From: Betaproteobacteria bacterium
GTDB taxonomy: Bacteria > Pseudomonadota > Gammaproteobacteria > Burkholderiales > SG8-39
NCBI GenBank assembly: GCA_029858545.1
Contig: JAOUFA010000218.1
Coordinates: 1 to 6,429, forward strand
DNA: 6,429 nucleotides
Direction: 5' to 3'
Shown piece by piece: positions 1 through 5,663 of this stretch. Both the position numbers and the translations under genes were made by a program. Below the pieces are notes generated by a model. It had not been told where the DNA came from and did no database searches. It was given only the letters and a program-made list of their open reading frames with translations. Numbering within the stretch: the stretch's first letter is position 1; every line of letters starts with the position of its first letter.

Positions 1-127
1 ACGCGGCGCGCGGGCTCGGTGCCGCGATCGCGCAGGGCGAAGTGGTGCCCGATCGCTATGTGCTGAGCGCCGAGGGTGCGCTGAAGGAAGCGGGCGTCGG
101 CGTGAAGTACCGCCACATGGGCTGCGT
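1..127. repeat. Terminal direct repeat, left copy (contig closure overlap)
   Basis: These 127 bases recur without a mismatch at 6303-6429, the other end of the window. An exact overlap of 127 is a common largest k-mer length in short-read assembly, so the simplest reading is that the assembler closed a cycle of 6302 unique bases. The repeat lies inside the PEP-synthase-like reading frame and keeps its frame. It is therefore more likely a closure overlap than a biological long terminal repeat. Confidence 0.95.
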
Positions 128-668
128 GCACAGCGCGAAAGCCGCGCGCAAACCGATGTTCGCCGCGCGCTGCCTCGCCGACGACGAGGTGGTGGAACTC
201 GGCCGCATGATGAAGCGCGCCGAGGAACTGATGGGCCGGCCGGTCGAGATCGAATGGGCGGCGGACGAGCATGGCTTCAAGCTTTTGCAGGCGCGCCCGC
301 TGCACATGCAGCCTTCGGTGGTGCCCGACGAAATCTGGTTGAACCGGCCGCGCCTTACCGGTCACCCGGCGGGGGTGGGCTGGAGCACCGGCCGCGCCTG
401 CGTGATCAACTGCGAGTGCGAACTCGCGCGCGTCGGTCCGGGCGATATCCTTGTCACCACCGTCGCGGGACCGGCGCTCGCCGAGATCCTGCCGCGGGTC
501 GCGGGCGTGGTCGCCGAACTGGGCGGCAGCACCTCGCATCTCGCGTCGATCGCGCGCGAGCGCGGCGTGCCGATGGTGCTCGGGGTGTTCGAAGCGACCG
601 TGCGCATCCCGGACGGGGCGCAGGTGGCGGTCGACGGGGTGGCGGGGATCGTGCGCTGGATGAAGTGA
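1..668 (+). CDS. PEP synthase/PPDK-like protein, 3' part (end of ATP-grasp domain plus swivelling phosphohistidine domain)
   Basis: The frame is open from base 3 and the true start is at 5693 if the contig is circular. Residue numbers here refer to the joined 425-residue protein. This part carries the end of the ATP-grasp domain, including GEVVPDRYVL and the EIEW...LLQARPL segment, where E288, Q300 and R302 match the ATP-binding residues of PEP synthases and rifampin phosphotransferases. A short linker leads to a PEP-utilising mobile domain with GGSTSHLASIARERG, whose H383 should be the phosphorylated histidine. Leu follows this His where Ala or Ser is usual. The protein ends TGA at 666-668 soon after the domain. 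There is no PEP/pyruvate TIM barrel and no rifampin-type acceptor domain. In the family ATP phosphorylates the histidine, which passes phosphate to an acceptor; the acceptor here is unknown. Phenylphosphate synthase subunits are distant analogues. Confidence 0.88.
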   Translation, partial: AARGLGAAIAQGEVVPDRYVLSAEGALKEAGVGVKYRHMGCVHSAKAARKPMFAARCLADDEVVELGRMMKRAEELMGRPVEIEWAADEHGFKLLQARPLHMQPSVVPDEIWLNRPRLTGHPAGVGWSTGRACVINCECELARVGPGDILVTTVAGPALAEILPRVAGVVAELGGSTSHLASIARERGVPMVLGVFEATVRIPDGAQVAVDGVAGIVRWMK

Positions 669-1014
669 GGCGGGCAGGTTGTAGGGCGCGTCATGGCAGT
701 GCGAGCGGTGCGCTGTTGGCTTGTCGGGCGCCTTGGCGCTACGGATTGTGCTCGACTCCGCTTAACGTTTATTCGACGCCGGCTGTTGACCCGGGCTCGC
801 CTGTCGATTGTCCTGCCGGGCGCGGTCGCTGTGTGCGCGGGGGCGCGCGTTGTGCTCCGGAGGGAAGGCGAGCGCAGGCCGCGGCAAACCCGTCAGAGTG
901 TGCCGCCGTGCGCGGCACCGGCCCAGGGTGGCCTGTACCGTGCCCGCAACCCGCGCGCGAGCCCGCTCCCGCCAGCCACGCGAGGCAATCTGCACGTTCT
1001 CAGCGAGCGGCGCG

Positions 1015-1167
1015 AGCGCCGACCGGAAAGATCCGGCTGGCGTAGAGCCGCGCGAGGGTATCGCGCAGGCCCGTGCCGCCGAAATCGAAGGTGTGGTTGT
1101 TCGGGACGTGCAGCGGGTTGAACCCCGCCTTGCAAGAAGGGCGCGCCAAGCCCCGTGGATCCGCAAA
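1015..1167 (-). pseudogene. Remnant of a CapA-family (poly-gamma-glutamate synthesis type) metallophosphatase-like gene
   Basis: Read on the minus strand, this segment gives FADPRGL followed by KAGFNPLHVPNNHTFDFG, then GLRDTLARL and FPVGA. This order matches the conserved core of CapA/PGA_cap proteins: an ADP.V...L...GF segment, the metal-binding NNH in ANNH.LD.G, then G...T...L...GI..VGAG. Only about 50 residues are recognisable out of a family length of roughly 300 to 400. The frame stops at 1000-1002, shortly after the matching part, and no matching sequence was found upstream or downstream in any minus frame. The family acts on cell-surface polymers or other substrates in the calcineurin-like fold. 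The remnant is too short to be functional. Confidence 0.6.
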
Positions 1168-1257
1168 GTCCAACGAGGCCGATCTGCTCGAATGCCCCAG
1201 GTGCCGCCGAGAAGGAAGCGGTCCGCCGCGCGCTTGACCCGGCGTGCTCCGCGACCG

Positions 1258-1425
1258 CATGATTCAGCGCAATGCGCCTCGTACATTTCCCCGCAAGTGC
1301 CCGAGCACGCGCGCCATCCCAACTCGGGCACGGTACTGGCGCGCGACGGGGCCGCCCGGCAGCTCGTCAGTGCCGAGGTCTGGCGCGCGGCGCTCGAAAT
1401 CCTGCTTGAAGGAGAAACGCGATGA
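1258..1425 (+). other. Possible 3' end of a lost upstream gene, ATGA-overlapped with the amidohydrolase
   Basis: The plus frame ending TGA at 1423-1425 overlaps the amidohydrolase ATG (1422-1424) in the arrangement typical of translationally coupled operon genes. Its last residues, QLVSAEVWRAALEILLEGE, look like an ordinary amphipathic C-terminus rather than shadow translation, whereas the upstream part of the same frame is arginine-rich and lies antisense to the CapA remnant. I do not recognise a family. It may be the tail of a former operon partner joined to unrelated DNA, or a chance frame. Confidence 0.25.
1408..1414 (+). promoter_or_regulatory. Ribosome binding site for the amidohydrolase
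   Basis: GAAGGAG lies seven bases before the ATG at 1422 and fits the anti-Shine-Dalgarno sequence well. It decides the start, and it means that the unusual N-terminal extension of the amidohydrolase is probably translated. Confidence 0.75.
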
Positions 1426-3371
1426 CGATCCTCAGGGGGCCGCGCGGCAGTTCGGTGCAAGGCGGTGAGCGTCTTTCCGCCGGCGCGCGCGCGGCGGCGG
1501 AGCGCGGCGAGTTCCTGAAACTGTTGACAGCGAGCGCCGGACCGGCAGCATCGGGCGGCGGCCCGGCGCGCGTCGAACGCGGTCCGGCCGATACCCTGAT
1601 CGTCAACGCGCGCGTCGCCACCCTGGATTCGCGCGGCAGTGTCGCCAGCGCGCTTGCGGTGAAGGGCGATCGCATCGCGGCGACCGGCAGCGAGGCGGAA
1701 CTCGCGCCGTTGCGCGGGTCCGCCACGCAGGTGATCGACGCAGGCGGGCGCACGGTGATACCCGGGCTGAACGACGCGCACACGCACTTCGTCCGCGGCG
1801 GCCTCGGCTACGCGCAGGAGACGCGCTGGGACGGTGTCGCTTCGCTCGGCGATGCCTTGCGCAGGCTGCGCGAGCAGGCGGCGCGCACCCCTGCGCCGAA
1901 CTGGGTGCAGGTGATCGGCGGCTGGTCCCCCGAGCAGTTCGTCGAGAAGCGTTTTCCGACGCTCGAGGAGATCAATGCCGTATCCGCCGATGTCCCGGTG
2001 CTGGTCATGCATCTGTACGACCGGCTGTGGCTCAACCGCGCGGCGATTCGCGCGCTCGGCTGGAACAAGGACACACCCGACGTCATGGGGGGCGTGATCG
2101 AGCGCGATGCGCGTGGTGCGCCGACCGGGCTGGTGACCGGCCGCACGACCCTCGCCGGGCTCGTTTCCGTGGTGCTGCGCATCCCGGCCCTCTCGCCCGA
2201 GCAGCAGGCGCTCTCGACGCGCCACTTCATGCGCGAGTGCAATCGCCTGGGCCTGACCAGCGTCATCGATCACGGCGGCTCGGGGCAGTTCTATCCGAAG
2301 GACTACCAGATCATTCTCGATCTTGCGCGCCGCGGCGAGATGAACCTGCGCGTCGGCTACTGGCTGATGGGGCAGAACCGCGGCAGGGAGCTCTCCGAGT
2401 ACGAGGCCTGGGCAAAGATGGTCAAGCCCGGCGACGGCGACGGCGACGGCATGCTGCGCATGCTCGGCGGCGGCGAATACCTGGTGTGGGCGGCGGCCGA
2501 CATCGCCAACTTCGGCTACGAGTTCAACGGCTTCGCCCCGGTGATGGAGGAGCAGCTCGCGGGCGTGATGTCGTTCGTCGCGCAAGGCGGCTGGCCGTTC
2601 CGCCTGCACACCGTGTACGACTCGTCCTGCGAGCGCGTGTTGAACGTCGTCGAGCAGGTGGCGAAGGAGGCGCCGGTGGCAGGCCTGCGCTGGGGGCTCG
2701 AGCATTGCGAACTGATCAGCGAGCGCAATCTCGAGCGACTGGCGAAGCTCGGCGGCAGCATCGGGATCCAGAACCGCATCAACATCGGCGGGGCGGGCTT
2801 CGTCGGGAAGTTCGGCGCGCAGGCCGCGCTGGCTGCGCCGCCGATCGCGCGTATCCGGGAAATGGGCATCCCGCTCGCCGCGGGCACCGACGGCAACCGC
2901 GGCAACAGTCACAATCCGTGGCTTTCGCTCTATTGGCTGGTCACCGGGCGCACGGTCGGCGGGCACAAGCTCGCCGGCGACGGCAACCTGCTTGACCGCG
3001 CGGAGGCGCTGCGGCTGTGGACGCAGGGCGGCGCGTGGGTGAGCGGCGAGGATCGGCTTAAAGGTACGCTCGAGCCCGGCAAGTGGGCCGACCTCGCGAT
3101 TCTTTCGGCGGACTACTTCAGCGTCGCCGACGAATCGATCATGTCGCTGGAGTCCGTGCTCACAATGGTCGGCGGCAGAATCGTCTATGGCGGCGGTCCC
3201 TTCACGCGGCACGCACCGCCGCCCTTGCCGGTGAGCCCGGACTGGCTCCCGGTCGGCGGCCCTCGCCCGGCGGGCGCCGCGGTGCCGCCGCTCTCGGCGC
3301 GTCACCGGCACCCCGTAATCTTCGGCGACGGCGGACCGTGGGCGCTGGGCTGCGGATGCGCGCTGCTCTAG
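1422..3371 (+). CDS. Amidohydrolase family 3 protein, YtcJ-like metal-dependent hydrolase
   Basis: This 649-residue protein should hydrolyse an amide, imide or ester bond of a small molecule at a metal centre; the substrate is not evident. The Amidohydro_3 architecture is complete. A small beta-sandwich start (TLIVNARVATLD...ALAVKGDRIAATG, residues about 62-90) leads to GLNDAHTHF with metal ligands H120 and H122. The barrel then supplies H396 (FRLHTVYD), H428 (LEHCEL) and D490 (AAGTDGNRG). It closes with a second beta-sandwich part (GTLEPGKWADLAIL). No obvious carbamylated lysine is seen, as is usual for this subgroup. Two extensions stand out. The N-terminus carries AERGEFLKLLTASAG, which looks like a twin-arginine export signal that has lost one arginine. 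The proline-rich C-terminus ends GCGCALL. The Bug protein lies 352 bases downstream on the same strand, suggesting a shared catabolic role. Confidence 0.93.
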   Translation: MTILRGPRGSSVQGGERLSAGARAAAERGEFLKLLTASAGPAASGGGPARVERGPADTLIVNARVATLDSRGSVASALAVKGDRIAATGSEAELAPLRGSATQVIDAGGRTVIPGLNDAHTHFVRGGLGYAQETRWDGVASLGDALRRLREQAARTPAPNWVQVIGGWSPEQFVEKRFPTLEEINAVSADVPVLVMHLYDRLWLNRAAIRALGWNKDTPDVMGGVIERDARGAPTGLVTGRTTLAGLVSVVLRIPALSPEQQALSTRHFMRECNRLGLTSVIDHGGSGQFYPKDYQIILDLARRGEMNLRVGYWLMGQNRGRELSEYEAWAKMVKPGDGDGDGMLRMLGGGEYLVWAAADIANFGYEFNGFAPVMEEQLAGVMSFVAQGGWPFRLHTVYDSSCERVLNVVEQVAKEAPVAGLRWGLEHCELISERNLERLAKLGGSIGIQNRINIGGAGFVGKFGAQAALAAPPIARIREMGIPLAAGTDGNRGNSHNPWLSLYWLVTGRTVGGHKLAGDGNLLDRAEALRLWTQGGAWVSGEDRLKGTLEPGKWADLAILSADYFSVADESIMSLESVLTMVGGRIVYGGGPFTRHAPPPLPVSPDWLPVGGPRPAGAAVPPLSARHRHPVIFGDGGPWALGCGCALL

Positions 3372-3622
3372 CGCGGAAGCGTCGCAAGCGAGATCCCGCG
3401 TGGACACCGACACGGCAGCCGGGCGGCTGCGGCGCTTGACGGCAATTCGCGCGGTTCGCCGTCCTTGCGTCCCGTTGTCGGACCGGCACGGACCGAGTGA
3501 CCGGAGCCGGCCTTGTCCGAAGGGAGTTGGGCACAGCCCAGCCGTTTGCGCCTTGGCGCCCCGTCAGGAGGTTATCCCGAGCGTGCCGACGGGGCGGATC
3601 ATGAGCATGAAGTTGCGCGCGG

Positions 3623-3651
3623 TTATCGGCCCGGCGAGTATAGGATAAGAT
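3623..3651 (+). promoter_or_regulatory. Candidate sigma-70-like promoter for the Bug gene
   Basis: TTATCG (3623-3628) and TAAGAT (3646-3651) are separated by 17 bases and lie about 70 bases before the Bug start, in the least GC-rich part of the gap. The match is only 3 of 6 and 4 of 6 to consensus. The nearby TATAGG is an alternative -10 element. Confidence 0.25.
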
Positions 3652-3711
3652 GATTGCGCGTGTGCGGACGTGCGATCCTTGTGGGGCACGTTTGTGCCAC
3701 GACCCAAACCT

Positions 3712-3718
3712 GGAGGAG
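3712..3718 (+). promoter_or_regulatory. Ribosome binding site for the Bug gene
   Basis: GGAGGAG sits five bases before the ATG at 3724. It selects that start over the in-frame TTG at 3670, in agreement with the signal peptide that begins at this ATG. Confidence 0.85.
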
Positions 3719-3723
3719 TAGAT

Positions 3724-4692
3724 ATGAAGAACGGACTCATTGCGGCGTTGCTCGCCGTCGTGGCGCTTGGGGGAGCGGCCCATGCGCAGAGCTGGCCGGC
3801 GCGGCCGGTACGCGTCATCGTGAACGTGGCGCCGGGCGGCGTAGCGGACGTGACGGCGCGCGTCCTGGCGGCGCGGATGACCGAGTCGTTGGGCCAGCCT
3901 TTTGTCGTCGAGAATCGCGCCGGAGGTGACGGCTACATAGGCTTTGATGCCGTTGCGCGCGCCGAGCCGGACGGCTACACGCTCGCCTACTCGCCCGGCA
4001 GCAGCATGATGATCGCGCCGCACATCGTGCGCCGCGCCGACCTCGATCCGCTCAAGGCGCTGGTTCCGGTGGCTGCCACCGGCCGGGTCTCGCTGTACGT
4101 CCTGCTGAACCCGAAGATCCCGGCGAACGATTTCGCCGCGTTCCTTGCGCATGCGCGCGCCAACCCGGGCAAGCTGAACTATGGCACGCCCGGTAACGGC
4201 ACGTCGCCACACATCGCCGTCGAGGTGTTCAACCGCGAGGCGAAGGTGAGCCTCAATCACATTCCCTACAAGGGAGCGGGCCCGGCGCTCAACGATCTGC
4301 TCGGCGGCGTGATTGACCTCGCCTTCGATCCGGGAGTCGGAATAGGCCAGGCGAAGGCCGGCAAGCTGCGCATCGTCGCGGTCGCTGGCGCGAAGCGGCA
4401 TGCCGATTTCCCGAATGTGCCGACGCTGGAGGAGCAGGGCATTCGCGGCGTCGACGGCGGCCCGCATTTCGGTTTCTATGCGCCCGCGGGCACGCCCGCC
4501 GCGGTGCTCGAGCGCGCCAATCGCGAGGTTCAGAAGCTGATGCAGGAGCCGGCGGTGCGCGATCGATTCCTCGCGCTCGCGGTAGACATCGCTCCTGCGA
4601 TGAGCCCCGAGGCCTTCGCCGCCTACGTGCGTGGCGAGAGCGAGCGTTATGGAAAGCTGTTGCCGGAACTCGGTATCCGCGGCAACCGCTAG
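3724..4692 (+). CDS. Tripartite tricarboxylate transporter substrate-binding protein (Bug/TctC family)
   Basis: This 322-residue protein is of normal family length and should be a periplasmic solute receptor. It starts with a clear Sec signal peptide: MKNG, a hydrophobic run, then AHA before QSW, with cleavage predicted after A21. The mature part opens with the family pattern RPVRVIVNVAPGGVADVTAR (residues 27-46), where the PGG..D segment contacts the ligand carboxylate. It continues with VENRAGG and the EPDGYTL segment, then YGTPGNGTSPHIA (from Y153) and IPYKGAGPALNDLLGG (180-195). A GFYAPAGTP segment and a helical C-terminus complete the two-lobed fold. No TctA or TctB membrane partner is in the window; such orphan receptors are typical of Burkholderiales. 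Ligands in this family are mostly small carboxylates or amides. The upstream amidohydrolase hints at a related substrate, but this is inference. Confidence 0.95.
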   Translation: MKNGLIAALLAVVALGGAAHAQSWPARPVRVIVNVAPGGVADVTARVLAARMTESLGQPFVVENRAGGDGYIGFDAVARAEPDGYTLAYSPGSSMMIAPHIVRRADLDPLKALVPVAATGRVSLYVLLNPKIPANDFAAFLAHARANPGKLNYGTPGNGTSPHIAVEVFNREAKVSLNHIPYKGAGPALNDLLGGVIDLAFDPGVGIGQAKAGKLRIVAVAGAKRHADFPNVPTLEEQGIRGVDGGPHFGFYAPAGTPAAVLERANREVQKLMQEPAVRDRFLALAVDIAPAMSPEAFAAYVRGESERYGKLLPELGIRGNR

Positions 4693-4703
4693 AAGTAGTC
4701 ACG

Positions 4704-4755
4704 GCGAGGGGCCGCGCTTCGTCGGGGTGCTCCCCCGACCAATGGGGACCCTCGC
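4704..4755. repeat. Nested inverted repeat downstream of the Bug gene
   Basis: Outer arms GCGAGGG (4704-4710) and CCCTCGC (4749-4755) enclose inner arms GTCGGGG (4721-4727) and CCCCGAC (4733-4739) with a five-base loop. The structure lies between the convergent Bug gene and the sugar dehydrogenase relic. It could slow transcription from either side, but no T run follows, so it is not a classic intrinsic terminator. It may instead be a copy of a dispersed REP-like palindrome. Confidence 0.4.
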
Positions 4756-4802
4756 GACTGCGCTTCCACCGAGTGTTCGCGCGCGCGTCCGCCGTGCGCG
4801 CC

Positions 4803-5098
4803 TCAGGGCGCCGGCTCGATCCGCGCGAGCACGCCGCTCCACTCGTCGGTGAGCAGATACAGGTAGCCATCGGGCCCGGCGCGCACGTCGCGGATGCTCC
4901 CGAGCACGCCCTTCGGCAGCGCCGCACCTCGGCAAGCACCTTTTCGCCGTCGAGGGCGAGGCGCACCAGCATCTGGTCGCGTAGCGCGCCGACGAACAGA
5001 TTGCCGCGCCATTTCGGGAACCGGTCGCCGGTGTAGAACGCCATGCCCGAGGGCGCGATCGACGGCACCCAGTAATGCACCGGCTGCGCCAGTCCTTC
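4803..5098 (-). pseudogene. 3' end of a PQQ-dependent sugar dehydrogenase gene (YliI/aldose dehydrogenase type), frameshifted
   Basis: On the minus strand, one frame from about 5098 gives GLAQPVHYWVPSIAPSGMAF, TGDRFPKWRGNLFVGAL and LVRLALDGEKVL. Near 4920 the matching sequence moves to another frame and continues IRDVRAGPDGYLYLLTDE and ends GVLARIEPAP with TGA at 4803-4805. Together these are the last two blades of soluble aldose-sugar dehydrogenases of the YliI type, whose intact members of roughly 370 residues oxidise sugars in the periplasm with PQQ. Only about the last 95 residues remain and one frameshift interrupts them, so no active enzyme is made. The 5' side runs directly into a RecQ fragment. 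Confidence 0.85.
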
Positions 5099-5380
5099 GG
5101 CGCTTCGAGCAGGCCCGCGTCGGCGGGTGAGAGATCGCCGGCCGGGGCGGCGCGCCGGCCTGTCTTCTTTGCCCCGGGTCGCGCGATGACGCGGCGCATC
5201 TGCACCGTCTGCTTGCCCTTGAGTACCGCGCGGCTCGCTTCCCCGAGCTTCAGCGCGCCGTGCGCCTCGTACCATGTGCCCGGGAGAGACGTAGAGCAGA
5301 TCGAGTTCGCCCGCGGCGAACGAGCGCTCCGGCGTGGCCGAAGGTCGCGCGGAGCGTGGAGAGCCTGTCGAATCACGAAC
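5089..5380 (-). pseudogene. recQ: RecQ helicase gene relic with a large internal deletion
   Basis: Two RecQ-like pieces lie in tandem on the minus strand. The first (about 5380 to 5282) contains DST...ERSFAAGELDLLYVSP, matching the NST...GELDLLYVAPE segment of the first helicase lobe. At about 5281 it jumps, with a frame change, to YEAHGALKLGEASRAVLKGK, QTVQMRR and DLSPADAGLLEAPKDW (to 5089). These match the region from the winged-helix end (ALRLTEASRPVLKGEQ) to the linker before the HRDC domain. Several hundred intervening residues are absent, including the DEAH motif and the rest of the helicase lobes. The end overlaps the first bases of the sugar dehydrogenase relic. RecQ identity rests on recalled family motifs; the second piece is the stronger match. 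Confidence 0.6.
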
Positions 5381-5413
5381 GGCGGAGTACGCCATTTCTT
5401 TTTCCGCTCCAAG

Positions 5414-5422
5414 TGCTAACAT
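5414..5422 (+). promoter_or_regulatory. Candidate extended -10 promoter element, leaderless start for the DUF433 fragment
   Basis: TGCTAACAT matches the extended -10 pattern TGnTATAAT at all but two bases. It lies six bases before the ATG at 5429, which would put the transcript start at or next to the start codon. No Shine-Dalgarno sequence is seen before that ATG, in keeping with leaderless translation. The -35 region is poor (TTTCTT near 5395). Confidence 0.35.
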
Positions 5423-5428
5423 TTATCC

Positions 5429-5533
5429 ATGATTGACTGTTCTTCCTGCCATGATGTCGAGCGCGACCCTGATCGCGTAAGCGGCGCCTGGGTTATTTCG
5501 GTCGGTTGCGCCTTTTGCATCCGACCGAAATAG
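5429..5533 (+). pseudogene. Truncated DUF433 (COG2442, VapB45-type antitoxin-like) gene
   Basis: The 34-codon frame reads MIDCSSCHDVERDPDRVSGA then WV, followed by ISVGCAFCIRPK and TAG. The first 22 residues match the N-terminus of short DUF433 proteins, which typically begin C..VER.P..VSGAWVF.GTRVPV. Homology stops exactly after GAWV, and the next base (5494) is the first base of a hairpin. The following 12 residues are encoded by that hairpin and do not resemble the family's winged-helix core. Intact members have roughly 75-80 residues and are often antitoxins paired with a PIN-like toxin; no toxin gene is present here. The fragment could still be translated, but it lacks the DNA-binding region. 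Confidence 0.65.
5494..5532. repeat. Hairpin 1: perfect 12-bp inverted repeat
   Basis: TATTTCGGTCGG (5494-5505) is the reverse complement of CCGACCGAAATA (5521-5532). The 15-base loop can pair further after one mismatch (TGC with GCA). The left arm begins at the point where DUF433 homology ends. No T run follows, so it is not a standard terminator. Confidence 0.85.
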
Positions 5534-5600
5534 CGAGACATCGAGGGAATCCGAATTCGCGATCACGGTGATTTCTCTAAGCGATGGGTTGCACTCAGTG

Positions 5601-5651
5601 TCTCGGGATTGTGAACGGTTGCCCAAAGCGCAACCGTTCACAATCCCGAGA
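5601..5651. repeat. Hairpin 2: perfect 22-bp inverted repeat in the leader of the PEP-synthase-like gene
   Basis: Bases 5601-5622 (starting TCTCGGGATTGTG) and 5630-5651 (ending CACAATCCCGAGA) are perfect reverse complements around a seven-base loop. Such a long perfect stem is far beyond chance in this window. It lies 41 bases before the ATG at 5693. As RNA it would form a very stable stem; as DNA it could be a cruciform, a regulator site or the end of a small mobile element. It lacks a following T run. Confidence 0.92.
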
Positions 5652-5663
5652 TCGGTAAGAGAC

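Larger units (their letters stand above)
669..1421. other. Degraded intergenic stretch
   Basis: About 750 bases separate the phosphotransferase-like gene from the amidohydrolase, with no intact gene that I recognise. Frames on both strands are long only because stops are rare in GC-rich DNA, and their translations are arginine- and alanine-rich. The one recognisable element is a CapA-like fragment on the minus strand near 1015-1167. The last part holds a plus-strand frame ending at 1425 that overlaps the amidohydrolase start. The stretch looks like decayed former coding sequence. Confidence 0.6.
3372..3723. other. Intergenic region between amidohydrolase and Bug gene
   Basis: I see no credible gene in these 352 bases. 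There are small GC-rich hairpins, for example TGGGC/GCCCA around a three-base loop at 3528-3540, but none is followed by a T run, so no convincing terminator ends the amidohydrolase gene. The composition becomes less GC-rich near 3640-3655, where a weak promoter candidate lies. An AGGAGG at 3566-3571 precedes only a 21-codon frame without recognisable content. Confidence 0.6.

Noticed and set aside
1..127. Terminal repeats as biological long terminal repeats of a mobile element
   Set aside because: They are exact, 127 bases long and lie in frame inside a conserved coding sequence, as expected from an assembly overlap of a circular path.
254..1045. 263-codon plus-strand frame overlapping the phosphotransferase-like gene
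   Set aside because: It is a shifted frame of the real gene and continues into the degraded region. Its composition is arginine-rich and has no motifs.
762..3413. 883-codon minus-strand open frame
   Set aside because: It is antisense to the amidohydrolase, full of Arg, Ala and His, and shows no family motifs. Long antisense frames are common opposite GC-rich genes.
3583..3648. Small frame after AGGAGG (VPTGRIMSMKLRAVIGPASIG)
   Set aside because: Only 21 codons, with an 11-base spacer to GTG, no family resemblance, and overlap with the promoter candidate.
3202..4467. 421-codon minus-strand open frame
   Set aside because: It is antisense to the Bug gene and the amidohydrolase end, with shadow-type composition and no recognisable domain.
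5423..5431. Possible DnaA box (TTATCCATG)
   Set aside because: It mismatches the consensus TTATCCACA at the informative end. There is no cluster of boxes or iterons and no Rep gene, so an origin cannot be claimed.
5601..5651. Hairpin 2 as an intrinsic terminator or an integron attC site
   Set aside because: No T run follows the stem. The perfect pairing lacks the bulged bases and the R'/R'' core boxes expected of attC.
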